A stretch of DNA of 64,000 bases, taken from positions 1 to 64,000 of the forward strand of contig JACQZP010000020.1 in assembly GCA_016213825.1 (NCBI GenBank), given 5' to 3'. This stretch comes from Acetobacterium woodii. Lineage in GTDB: Bacteria > Bacillota > Clostridia > Eubacteriales > Eubacteriaceae. The position numbers and the translations under genes were made by a program. Below, piece after piece: positions 33,801 through 42,171 of this stretch (positions are counted from its first letter, which is position 1; each line of letters starts with the position of its first letter). Below the pieces are notes generated by a model that did not search any database, was not told where the DNA came from, and saw only the letters and a list, made by a program, of their open reading frames with translations.

Positions 33801-34650
33801 AATTCACCTTGAAAGGGCATTTCAGGCCGGTCCAGAACTACTTTGGGAACTTGTGGTTGATCCGGATCATTATCGTTTTTGGACGGATGCGTTCTCGCCA
33901 GGCTCAGGTTTTGATGGGGATTGGACTAAGGGGAGCAGCATTCGTTTTGTGGCGGAAGATGAAAATGGGATCGAAAGTGGCATGTTATCAGAAATTGTTG
34001 AAGGTCAATGGCCAGAGTTTATTTCGATAAAGCACGTGGGCCTGCTGATGAATGGCGTCAATGATTATGATTCCCCTTTGGCTCGGGAATGGTCCCCAGC
34101 TTTCGAGAATTATAGATTTATTCCGAAGGAAGATGGCACGAGTATTTTTGCAGTTGAGCAAGATTTGCCAGAGGAACAAGCGGATGAGTTTAAGGTTTCC
34201 TGGGAAAAAGCTTTTGACCGCATGGCGATTCGACTGAAAAGCTTTGCAGACAAGAACATGGTGATCACCCTTCGAGAAAAGTCGCTCAATCGTCCCGAGG
34301 TGATTTGGGAAAAGCTTGTTACACCGGAAAAAGTGATGACTTGGAATTATGCCAGTGATGATTGGCATTGTCCAAATGCCAAAAATAATTTGGTGATTGG
34401 CGGCGAATTTCACTACGAAATGGCTGCTAAGGACGGCAGTGCGTCGTTTGATTTTTGGGGCACCTATACGGAAATTGAAGCTCCCAAAAGATTGTATTTT
34501 GTGTTGGGGGATGGGCGTACAGTGCGCATCGATATCTTTAATAAGCCTTATGGCTGCTTGATTGAAGAACGCTTTGAGGCAGAACAACAAAACAATTTGC
34601 ATCTTCAGCGCCAAGGGTGGCAAAACATTCTGAAAAATCTGGCCCGATAA
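33793..34650 (+). CDS. Tandem SRPBCC/AHSA1-domain protein
   Basis: A 285-residue protein made of two Bet v1/SRPBCC folds. Domain 1 (1-150) begins MIRIHLERAFQAGPELLWELVVDPDHYRFWTD; domain 2 (155-285) shows ITLREKSLNRPEVIWEKLVTPEKVMTWNYASDDWHCPNAKNNLVIGGEF, the AHSA1/YndB pattern. The fold binds hydrophobic ligands; no function is known. It lies in an accessory patch and has no other partner than the small gene before it. Confidence 0.75.
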   Translation: MIRIHLERAFQAGPELLWELVVDPDHYRFWTDAFSPGSGFDGDWTKGSSIRFVAEDENGIESGMLSEIVEGQWPEFISIKHVGLLMNGVNDYDSPLAREWSPAFENYRFIPKEDGTSIFAVEQDLPEEQADEFKVSWEKAFDRMAIRLKSFADKNMVITLREKSLNRPEVIWEKLVTPEKVMTWNYASDDWHCPNAKNNLVIGGEFHYEMAAKDGSASFDFWGTYTEIEAPKRLYFVLGDGRTVRIDIFNKPYGCLIEERFEAEQQNNLHLQRQGWQNILKNLAR

Positions 34651-34960
34651 TGTAAGACCGTTGCATCATCAGGAAGGCATGTATTTATCTCAAGAAATTG
34701 TCAGATATTGACATAGCGGCGCAAAAAATCATTAATAATGCGGGGGATTTCCTGATCGATGAGCCTGCATATACATGAGCAGAATATTAAAATTAAACTC
34801 AAATAAACAGCATTTCATTCGATTCGCTGTTTATTTGAGTTTTTATTTGAAAATTTTCAAAAATTTACAATTCCGGGATTGCATGAATATTTCAGTTAGG
34901 GTAATATTAACTCTATGTAATTTATATAGTGACATTTAAATTATGCGAAAGGGAGTAACA
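34651..34960 (+). other. Gap with a possible gene remnant, then terminator
   Basis: After the SRPBCC gene, 34693-34777 can be read as YLKKLSDIDIAAQKIINNAGDFLIDEPAYT-like codons (given here only as a weak coding trace) ending at a TGA. No start or family match is seen. The remaining part holds the terminator at 34798-34845 and the region before the FIST gene. Confidence 0.25.
34798..34845 (+). terminator. Strong terminator upstream of the chemosensory cluster
   Basis: A 14-bp perfect stem CTCAAATAAACAGC with its complement, a 14-base loop, then TTTTTATTT. It separates the accessory patch from the chemosensory genes. Confidence 0.88.
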
Positions 34961-36061
34961 ATGAATTATAAGATTGGAAAAAGCAGTAATAGTAATCCAG
35001 CTGACGCCATCCGAGAGGCAAGTGGACAGCTGAAAAACCCCAAGTTAATTTTATTCTTTTCAGGCGTTGATGATTTCTCAGACTATGCCAGTGGAATAAA
35101 AGCCAGCTATCCTGATGCCGTATCAATGGGAGCCACCACCTTTGCAGCATTCTGTAAAGAAGGAGCCTTTAAAGAAACGCTGATGGTTATTGGTTTTGAA
35201 GACGGCATTAAGTGTGAAGCCGGACTATTGGAAGATGCAGACGTGTACCCGCTGAAATATGTGGATCAGGTTGAAAAATGTGCAGCACAGTTTAAAAAGC
35301 CTGAGAATACCATCTGCCTGGAGTTTGCCAGTGCTCTGATCAGTTGTGAGGAATTGGTATTATCGACTTTAAATGCCGTGCTGTCGAAAAAGAAAATACC
35401 TGTTTTCGGAGGTTCCTCCGGGGATCGGGGACGCGCAGAAAAAACAATCGTTGCCTTAAACGGCGTGGTCTATCAGAATGCCTGCGTCTTTGTGATTATT
35501 GAAAATCTGGGTGGCAAGATCAGATTGTACCGGGAAAATATTTACAAGCCAACCAAACATTATTTTAAATCAACCAAGGTCGATGTGCGAAAGCGCATCG
35601 TTTATGAATATGATCACAAGCCGGCCGCCAAGGTGATGGCCAACGCATTAGGGGTCAATGTCAGCGAACTGCCCAAATATCTGGATAGTTATCCCCTAGG
35701 ACGGATTATCGGAAACGAGATGTTCATTGTTGCTAACAACCAGGTTGTTAACGGCAGCGGGATGGAATATCATGCCAGAATCTATAATAATTCACAAATG
35801 GTATTATTGGAGCCTGATGATTATAAAACCGTGCTTCAGGAAACCTTAAATCAGGTACGGCAGGAATGCAGTCGGCCCAGTTTGACATTAATGGTCAATT
35901 GTCTGGCCCGATCCATGCTCTTTGAATCCAATAGTGATTTAAATGATTTTGCAACCAGGGTAGGCAATGCAGTGGGAAATTATGTCGGATTTGCCGGATA
36001 TGGCGAGCAGTTAAATGAGCAGCATTTTAATCAAACCATGGTTCTGGCTGTATTTGAATAG
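34961..36061 (+). CDS. FIST-domain sensory protein
   Basis: A 366-residue cytoplasmic protein with FIST N (residues 25-205; LILFFSGVDDFSDYASGI, VFGGSSGDRGR) and FIST C (215-350; YLDSYPLGRIIGNEMF, GNAVGNYVGFAGYGEQLNEQHFNQTMVLAVF) domains. FIST proteins are predicted small-ligand sensors linked to chemotaxis or two-component systems. It has no membrane segment. ATG 34961 has AAAGGGAGT upstream. It lies 12 bases before a soluble receptor, so it probably binds a ligand and signals to that receptor. Confidence 0.87.
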   Translation: MNYKIGKSSNSNPADAIREASGQLKNPKLILFFSGVDDFSDYASGIKASYPDAVSMGATTFAAFCKEGAFKETLMVIGFEDGIKCEAGLLEDADVYPLKYVDQVEKCAAQFKKPENTICLEFASALISCEELVLSTLNAVLSKKKIPVFGGSSGDRGRAEKTIVALNGVVYQNACVFVIIENLGGKIRLYRENIYKPTKHYFKSTKVDVRKRIVYEYDHKPAAKVMANALGVNVSELPKYLDSYPLGRIIGNEMFIVANNQVVNGSGMEYHARIYNNSQMVLLEPDDYKTVLQETLNQVRQECSRPSLTLMVNCLARSMLFESNSDLNDFATRVGNAVGNYVGFAGYGEQLNEQHFNQTMVLAVFE

Positions 36062-36073
36062 GGGTATTAGAAA

Positions 36074-37030
36074 ATGAACTTGTTAGAAAACAATCGTGTG
36101 AATGACAATAATAGTAATGAAGCGGTATTTATCACCCCCAAAAGTGAGAAGACCATGGAAAAAAGTATTCAGTTTGGTGTGAGGCACATTGAAGAGAAAA
36201 TCGAACTCCTAATGCAGGAAGAAGTTGAAGTTTCGAAATATATGGACGATGTTGCGCATACCTACTCACAAATAAATAATATCAGTGAAATGACCACTAA
36301 GATCAATGATGATTTCAAAAATTTCAGTTCCTATGCCAATCAGATTAATGAGGTTATTGATAGTTCAGATGTGGTGATTAATCAGACGGAAACAAATGTG
36401 GCAGAATTAGCAGACAATATTTTACATACTAATCAGCAATTGGATACCATATCCAGTGTATTTCAACAATTGGAAAAAGATTTTTCAAATATTAAGAACA
36501 TGTCCAACGGTATTAATGGCATTGCCATGCAATCAAATTTACTGGCTTTTAATGCGTCCATTGAAGCAGAACGGGCTGGCGAGGCGGGCCGAGCTTTTGC
36601 GGTTGTTGCTCAGCAAATGAGGATATTATCTACCTCAACTAAAGAACTGGTTGATGGCATTGATGACAGCGTAAAGGCCTTATTTAATAGTATAAAAGAT
36701 GTGAATTCTGAAATTCAGGCTTCAAAATCAACAAGTATCACAAATCTGCAAAAAGTGAACAATGTTAAAAAGAATATTGAACAAGTTAATGAATGCACAG
36801 ATGAAGTAAAGAATTTCAGCAAACAAATTATTAAAGACATCGATACAACAAGCGACAGAATCAATGGCGCAGCCGAAGGTTTTGGTGCTATTTCAGAGGT
36901 CGTCGATTCTTTTGGTGAAAAAATAGAAAATCTCAACGCAAAAATGAGCAAAAAATCCAGCATTATCTGCAGCGTCATTGATTTCTTACAGCAGATGGAG
37001 AATATGTTGGTAGAATTAGTAAAGGACTAA
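36074..37030 (+). CDS. Soluble methyl-accepting chemotaxis-type receptor
   Basis: A 318-residue coiled-coil protein lacking any transmembrane segment. The signalling tip is seen at MQSNLLAFNASIEAERAGEAGRAFAVVAQQMRILSTSTKELVDGIDDSVKAL (about 150-200), diverging from the usual E-V-R-x-L-A to Q-M-R-I-L-S. It has no ligand domain of its own. It is translated right after the FIST protein, which likely provides the sensing module. It probably signals to the CheA/CheW pair encoded downstream. Confidence 0.85.
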   Translation: MNLLENNRVNDNNSNEAVFITPKSEKTMEKSIQFGVRHIEEKIELLMQEEVEVSKYMDDVAHTYSQINNISEMTTKINDDFKNFSSYANQINEVIDSSDVVINQTETNVAELADNILHTNQQLDTISSVFQQLEKDFSNIKNMSNGINGIAMQSNLLAFNASIEAERAGEAGRAFAVVAQQMRILSTSTKELVDGIDDSVKALFNSIKDVNSEIQASKSTSITNLQKVNNVKKNIEQVNECTDEVKNFSKQIIKDIDTTSDRINGAAEGFGAISEVVDSFGEKIENLNAKMSKKSSIICSVIDFLQQMENMLVELVKD

Positions 37031-37534
37031 TCGGCCCAAAAGTCTGGCCGGAAAAATAGTTTGATTATGATTGTTACTCAATAAGCTCACCGATTACAGG
37101 TTAATTTTAAAACGAATTTGAAAGTTGCTACAATTTAATATAATCAGAAAAAGGCGTTTTTCAATTGGATCGATTTTAAGAGATCCGGTTAGAGATGCGC
37201 CTTTTTGTTTTTTGATAATCAAATTGAAGTTGGACAAAGAATCTTAGTAAGCGATGCGCTAGCTTCATTATGGATGATGATTCGGACTTTTATTACTGAA
37301 ATATTCGAAAAATGAACGACTAAATCATTTTTTCTGTTTAAAATGAATAAATATGTGTATAAAAAACAGGGAATGGATCCTTACTGGGTCTAAGAGTAGC
37401 TACGTAATATTTGATAAAGCGATCTAGTACTTAAAATTAGCAGATGTTTAATTTAAATGGAACTGGGAAACTGTAGGTTGAAGAATATTAAAATAGTTTA
37501 AAAGAAAAATCCGATGTCAAGTGAGGTGACGAAA
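37031..37534 (+). other. Intergenic region with a terminator-like hairpin
   Basis: At about 37150-37208 AAAGGCG pairs with a later CGCCTTT, with an inner GGATC/GATCC pairing, followed by TTTTT; this should end the FIST-receptor transcript. The remaining 300 bases hold no gene and probably include the cheA promoter, but no clear -35/-10 pair is seen. Confidence 0.5.
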
Positions 37535-39664
37535 GTGACAAAAAATTTCGAAAACGAACCGATGATGGAGGTATACATCTTTGAAACGACCCAAAATCTT
37601 GAGCAACTGGAGCAGGTTATAATTTGCAGCGAAAAAAACGGTGGATTTACGCCTGATGACGTCAGCGAGATCTTTCGGTTTATGCATACCATAAAGGGCT
37701 CATCAGCAATGATGTTGTTTAATAACATCGAAACGGTCGCTCACTCTATGGAGGATATTTTTTACTTCATCCGGGAGCAAAAACCACAGGGACTGGATTT
37801 TTCGGCGGTATCCGATCTGGTCTTGGAATGTGTGGATTTCATTAAGGAAGAAATCAATAAAATTACAAACAACAGTGATGTTGACGGGGACCCGGCTGTT
37901 CTCATAGATTCGCTAAAATTATTCCTCGATGAATTACGTCGTCTCTTTGGTGAAGAAGACTCGCAAAACAAAAACAACTCTAAAAAACAGCAGTACTATA
38001 TTCCTCAGGAAAAGAAACAGGGGTTACCAAAAGAAAAAGACAAACCGAAAAATGAATCAGAAACCAGCTCAGAAGGCGCCTGCTATCAGGTTATTATTCG
38101 CTATGAAGACGATTGCACGATGGAGAATATCCGAGCTTACACGCTGGTTTTTGGACTGGCAGAGTTGGTCGAAGAGGTCTATTATTTACCGGCGGACATC
38201 GCTGAAAATTCGGAAACAGCGGCTTATATCCGCGAAAATGGATTTGAAATCTATTTAAAAACAGAAATGGGTTATGAAGAGATCAAGGCTCATTTTGAAA
38301 ACATTATTTACATTGAACAGCTACTTTTTAGAGAAATTGAAGAGGAACGGATGGATCCGTTCCGAAAGGCACAAAATCAAGTGCAATCTAAAGAGAGCTT
38401 TGTTCTACCGAATGATGAATTATTCAAGCCAGACATCCCCCTGGCACCTGTCGCTTTTTCAGAGGAACCTCAGAAAAATAATACTGCCGCTCAGAAGATG
38501 ATCAGCGTCAATGTGGACAAACTTGATAATCTTATGAATCTGGTTGGTGAACTGATGATTACCGAATCGATGGTTACCCAATGTCCAGAGGTGGAGGTCA
38601 TTCAGTCGGAAAACTTTCACAAGGCTTCGATTGAGCTTCATAAGATCACGGTGGAACTGCAGGACATGGTGATGGCAATTCGGATGGTTCCGCTATCCAC
38701 TACCTTTGTGAAAATGAATCGGATTGTTCGGGATATGTGTAAAAAGCTGAACCGGGAAGTGGTCTTGGATCTCTACGGCGAAGAAACTGAAGTGGATAAG
38801 AACATTATTGAGCATATCTCCGATCCCCTGATGCATATCATCCGAAATGCCATTGATCATGGCATTGAAGGTGAAGAAGAACGGTTGTCTAAAGGCAAGG
38901 AGAAAGTCGGGCATATTATTTTAGAGGCGAAAAACGTCGGTAGTGATGTGCTCATTGTTATCAAAGATGATGGCCGAGGACTGAATAAGGCCCGGATTCT
39001 CGAAAAAGCCCGAAAAAATGATCTTTTAACAAAACCCGAGGAAGAAATGAGTGACCGGGAAATTTTCAAACTGATCCTTCTGCCTGGGTTTTCAACCAAA
39101 GAAAGCATCACTGAATTTTCTGGCCGGGGGGTTGGTATGGATGTGGTGACAAAAAACCTGGAGGAGGTCGGCGGCACCGTGTTGGTTGATAGTGAAATGG
39201 ATCAGGGCACGACCATTATCTTAAAAATTCCATTAACACTGGCCATTGTGGAAGGTATGAATATCCGGGTGGGGAAATCCCGTTATACCATCCCGATCAC
39301 CACCATTTCCGAATCGTTTCGGCCCGATGAAAAAGACTGCATGATGGATCCTGACAATAATGAAATGGTCATGATTCGGGGACAATGCTTCCCGATTTTG
39401 AGACTACATAAACACTATCATATAAAAAATGCAGAAACAGATCTGACCAAGGGAATTTTGATAATGGTGGAGCAGGAAGAAAAGGTAATCTGCGTATTTG
39501 CCGATGAGCTTTTAGGGCAACAGCAGGTGGTTGTTAAATCACTTCCTAATTATGTCAATTCAATGAAAAAAATTCTTGGACTAGCTGGCTGTACCCTCCT
39601 CCCGGACGGCAGCATCAGTTTGATCATGGACATCAGCGGCTTGACGGGCTTGCGGGTGCAATAA
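37535..39664 (+). CDS. cheA: Chemotaxis histidine kinase CheA
   Basis: A 709-residue CheA. The P1 HPt domain carries phosphorylated His51 in FRFMHTIKGSSAMM. A low-complexity linker and a P2-like domain (YQVIIRYEDDCTMENIRAYTLVFGLAELVEEV) follow. Then comes the dimerisation domain (ISVNVDKLDNLMNLVGELMI), the ATPase (HIIRNAIDHGIE, KDDGRGLN, GRGVGMDVV) and a C-terminal CheW-like domain. The GTG at 37535 fits GAGGTG (37523-37528); an ATG at 37514 would add 7 residues but lacks a ribosome site. Palindromic repeat G separates it from cheW. Confidence 0.95.
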   Translation: MTKNFENEPMMEVYIFETTQNLEQLEQVIICSEKNGGFTPDDVSEIFRFMHTIKGSSAMMLFNNIETVAHSMEDIFYFIREQKPQGLDFSAVSDLVLECVDFIKEEINKITNNSDVDGDPAVLIDSLKLFLDELRRLFGEEDSQNKNNSKKQQYYIPQEKKQGLPKEKDKPKNESETSSEGACYQVIIRYEDDCTMENIRAYTLVFGLAELVEEVYYLPADIAENSETAAYIRENGFEIYLKTEMGYEEIKAHFENIIYIEQLLFREIEEERMDPFRKAQNQVQSKESFVLPNDELFKPDIPLAPVAFSEEPQKNNTAAQKMISVNVDKLDNLMNLVGELMITESMVTQCPEVEVIQSENFHKASIELHKITVELQDMVMAIRMVPLSTTFVKMNRIVRDMCKKLNREVVLDLYGEETEVDKNIIEHISDPLMHIIRNAIDHGIEGEEERLSKGKEKVGHIILEAKNVGSDVLIVIKDDGRGLNKARILEKARKNDLLTKPEEEMSDREIFKLILLPGFSTKESITEFSGRGVGMDVVTKNLEEVGGTVLVDSEMDQGTTIILKIPLTLAIVEGMNIRVGKSRYTIPITTISESFRPDEKDCMMDPDNNEMVMIRGQCFPILRLHKHYHIKNAETDLTKGILIMVEQEEKVICVFADELLGQQQVVVKSLPNYVNSMKKILGLAGCTLLPDGSISLIMDISGLTGLRVQ

Positions 39665-39688
39665 TGGATATCGTTTAAATAAAGTGCA

Positions 39689-39780
39689 GTAAGTCGTTAT
39701 TGCCAGTATCATCAGAAACAATTCAGAAACTATTTGCCTTAACGTTACGAACTTTCCAGTGAAAACGGATAGCAAAGCAC
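39689..39780 (-). repeat. Palindromic intergenic repeat, copy G (degenerate, inverted)
   Basis: On the minus strand it reads GTGCTTTGCTATCCGTTTTC, TTCGTAACGTTAAGGCAAAT and GATACTGGCAATAACGAC. The core and outer arms are recognisable but the pairing is partly lost. It is the only copy outside the 13-27 kb part of the window, between cheA and cheW. Confidence 0.65.
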
Positions 39781-39843
39781 GATACGTTTTTAGTTTTATG
39801 TTTAGAAATATAGATAATAATCCCATAGATAGGAGTTGAGAAT

Positions 39844-40344
39844 ATGGTAAAAGACCTGACTGAAGAGATTGATCAGGATGATGACCAAAAAGGGATGTAT
39901 CTCACCTTTGAACTGGCCAATGAGTATTACGGGTTATGGATCGGATATGTCACCGAAATTATTGGCATTTTGCCATTTACTGAAGTTCCAGAGTTACCAG
40001 TATATGTGCGAGGAATTTTCAACCTCAGAGGCCGGATTATTCCGTTAATGGATATGCGCCTCAGGTTTCAAAAAGAATTTGTGGATTACGATGAACGATC
40101 CTGCGTGATCGTCATCGATGTGTTGGAAAATACCGTCGGTTTGATTGTGGACAGTGTTTCCGAGGTGATCTCCTTTGAAGAGGAGGATATCATTGAACAG
40201 CCCATGCTTAGCTCGGGAGTCTCCAATCAATTTATCAAAAGCATCGGTAAGGCAGGAAATGAAGTCAAATTACTGCTTGACTGTGACAAGTTACTATCCA
40301 ATCAGGAAATCGAAATTCTAAATAATGAGAAAGATGAGAGGTAA
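39844..40344 (+). CDS. cheW: Chemotaxis coupling protein CheW
   Basis: A 166-residue CheW linking receptors to CheA. It shows YLTFELANEYYGLWIGYVTEIIG, VPELPVYVRGIFNLRGRIIPLMDMRLRF and GLIVDSVSEVISFEEEDI. The N-terminus has a short acidic extension (EEIDQDDDQKG). TAGGAGTTG lies before the ATG. It is followed after 5 bases by a membrane receptor gene. Confidence 0.93.
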   Translation: MVKDLTEEIDQDDDQKGMYLTFELANEYYGLWIGYVTEIIGILPFTEVPELPVYVRGIFNLRGRIIPLMDMRLRFQKEFVDYDERSCVIVIDVLENTVGLIVDSVSEVISFEEEDIIEQPMLSSGVSNQFIKSIGKAGNEVKLLLDCDKLLSNQEIEILNNEKDER

Positions 40345-40349
40345 TAGAG

Positions 40350-42074
40350 ATGAAATGGTTTTATAATTTAAAAATTGGAACAAAGTTGATTCTCGGTTTT
40401 ATTGTGGTGGCATTGATTGCTGGTGGGATCGGTGTGATGGGGGTGATCAATATCCAGACGGTGAATCGTCAGGATACCTATCTCTATCAAAAAATGACGG
40501 TTCCTCTGGGTGAGCTTATTTATATTGTCGATGCATATAAGGGAATTACGAATAATGTGGATGCCATCATTTTATCTGGAAATAGTGACGAAATATCGCG
40601 GCTGGAAGCCAGTATTCAGGAAAAAAATACAGAATTCGATACCAATATGCAGAGCTTTCAGACAACGTTGATCTCCGAAGAAGGGAAAAAATTGGTAGAA
40701 AGCGCCATTATTCAAAAAGAAAAGATGAATAAGGCCGAAGCAGAGATCGTCGCCCTTGTTAGGCAAGGGAAACAGGCAGATGCTATTGCGCTGATGAAAA
40801 ATGGTGACTATAATAGTGCTGCAACCCAGATGGAAAGCGATATTGCCCGGATGATCGAAATCAAACTACAGGTAGCTGGGGAAACCGCTGCTGGAAATTC
40901 CGCCATAGCCAGTTCATCTACCTTCATGACGATTGTTTTAATTATCATCGGCATGATTTTATCGATCCTTTTGGGTATCTTTATTGCGTCAACCATTAAA
41001 AAACCGGTTCACAAAATGGTGGATGCCTCCAAACGTATGGCAGACGGGGATCTGGATGTAACCATTGACATCAATACTAAAGACGAGATGGGGGATTTAG
41101 CCGGTGCATTTAATCGCATGGCGGCAAATATTAACGAGGTTATGGTCAATATCAATGAAGCCACTGAACAGGTAGCCTCTGGATCCAGACAGGTTTCAGA
41201 TTCCAGCATTTCCCTTTCACAGGGCGCCACCGAGCAGGCCAGTTCAATTGAAGAACTCACAGCATCCATCGAAGAAATTGCCTCTCAGACACGACTCAAT
41301 GCTGAAAATGCAGAACAGGCAAATCAATTAGCGGAGAATACCAAAGACAATGCCAACCAAGGAAATGCCCGAATGCAACAAATGTTAGGTTCTATGGAAG
41401 ACATCAGCGAATCCTCCAATAATATCTCTAAAATTATTAAAGTGATTGATGAGATCGCCTTCCAAACAAATATTCTGGCACTAAATGCTGCGGTGGAAGC
41501 TGCCAAAGCAGGCCAAAATGGAAAAGGTTTTGCCGTGGTTGCCGTCGAAGTTCGAAATCTTGCCGCACGATCAGCTAGTGCCGCCAAGGAAACGACCGCG
41601 CTCATTGAAGGTTCAATCAAAAAAGTTGAAGGTGGAACAAAAATCGCAAATGAAACGGCTACCGCCCTTGTCCAAATTGTCGAATCCATTGAAAAAGTAT
41701 ATGCTTTAATCAATAATATTTCGGTTGCATCAAATGAACAGGCGATTGGCGTTGACCAGATTAATCAAGGTGTTACCCAAATTGCTAATGTTGTCCAGTC
41801 AACATCGGCTACATCACAAGAAACTGCCGCCGCCAGTGAAGAATTGGCGAGCCAGGCTGAAATGCTTAAAGAACAGGTATCCCGTTTTAAATTAAAACGA
41901 GGTGGATTCATGGGAGCAGAAAGTTATGAAAACCTTAGTCCAGAAATGATGAGAATGTTTGAAAATATGAAAGAACAAAATCGTCAAGCAGTGAAAAAGA
42001 GATCCACTGAGGGGAGTTATACACCAGCAAGTAAAAAAATCATCCTCAGTGATGATGAATTTGGAAAATATTAA
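40350..42074 (+). CDS. Membrane methyl-accepting chemotaxis protein
   Basis: A 574-residue receptor with TM1 at about 12-34 (LILGFIVVALIAGGIGVMGVI), an external four-helix-bundle ligand domain of about 150 residues, TM2 at about 190-213 (TIVLIIIGMILSILLGIFIAS), HAMP (KKPVHKMVDASKRMADGDLDVTI) and a signalling domain with the tip IDEIAFQTNILALNAAVEAAKAGQNGKGFAVVAVEVRNLA. The C-terminal tail is extended and ends DDEFGKY; no CheR-docking pentapeptide is obvious. The ligand is unknown. It is co-transcribed with cheW. Confidence 0.93.
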   Translation: MKWFYNLKIGTKLILGFIVVALIAGGIGVMGVINIQTVNRQDTYLYQKMTVPLGELIYIVDAYKGITNNVDAIILSGNSDEISRLEASIQEKNTEFDTNMQSFQTTLISEEGKKLVESAIIQKEKMNKAEAEIVALVRQGKQADAIALMKNGDYNSAATQMESDIARMIEIKLQVAGETAAGNSAIASSSTFMTIVLIIIGMILSILLGIFIASTIKKPVHKMVDASKRMADGDLDVTIDINTKDEMGDLAGAFNRMAANINEVMVNINEATEQVASGSRQVSDSSISLSQGATEQASSIEELTASIEEIASQTRLNAENAEQANQLAENTKDNANQGNARMQQMLGSMEDISESSNNISKIIKVIDEIAFQTNILALNAAVEAAKAGQNGKGFAVVAVEVRNLAARSASAAKETTALIEGSIKKVEGGTKIANETATALVQIVESIEKVYALINNISVASNEQAIGVDQINQGVTQIANVVQSTSATSQETAAASEELASQAEMLKEQVSRFKLKRGGFMGAESYENLSPEMMRMFENMKEQNRQAVKKRSTEGSYTPASKKIILSDDEFGKY

Positions 42075-42171
42075 GAAGTTAATCATTTTAGAAAATTTAA
42101 TTAAGTAGTTCAGTTGATTATAAAAGAAGACCTGGTCATAGTTTGGAAATAAGATTTTCATGGAGAAACAG

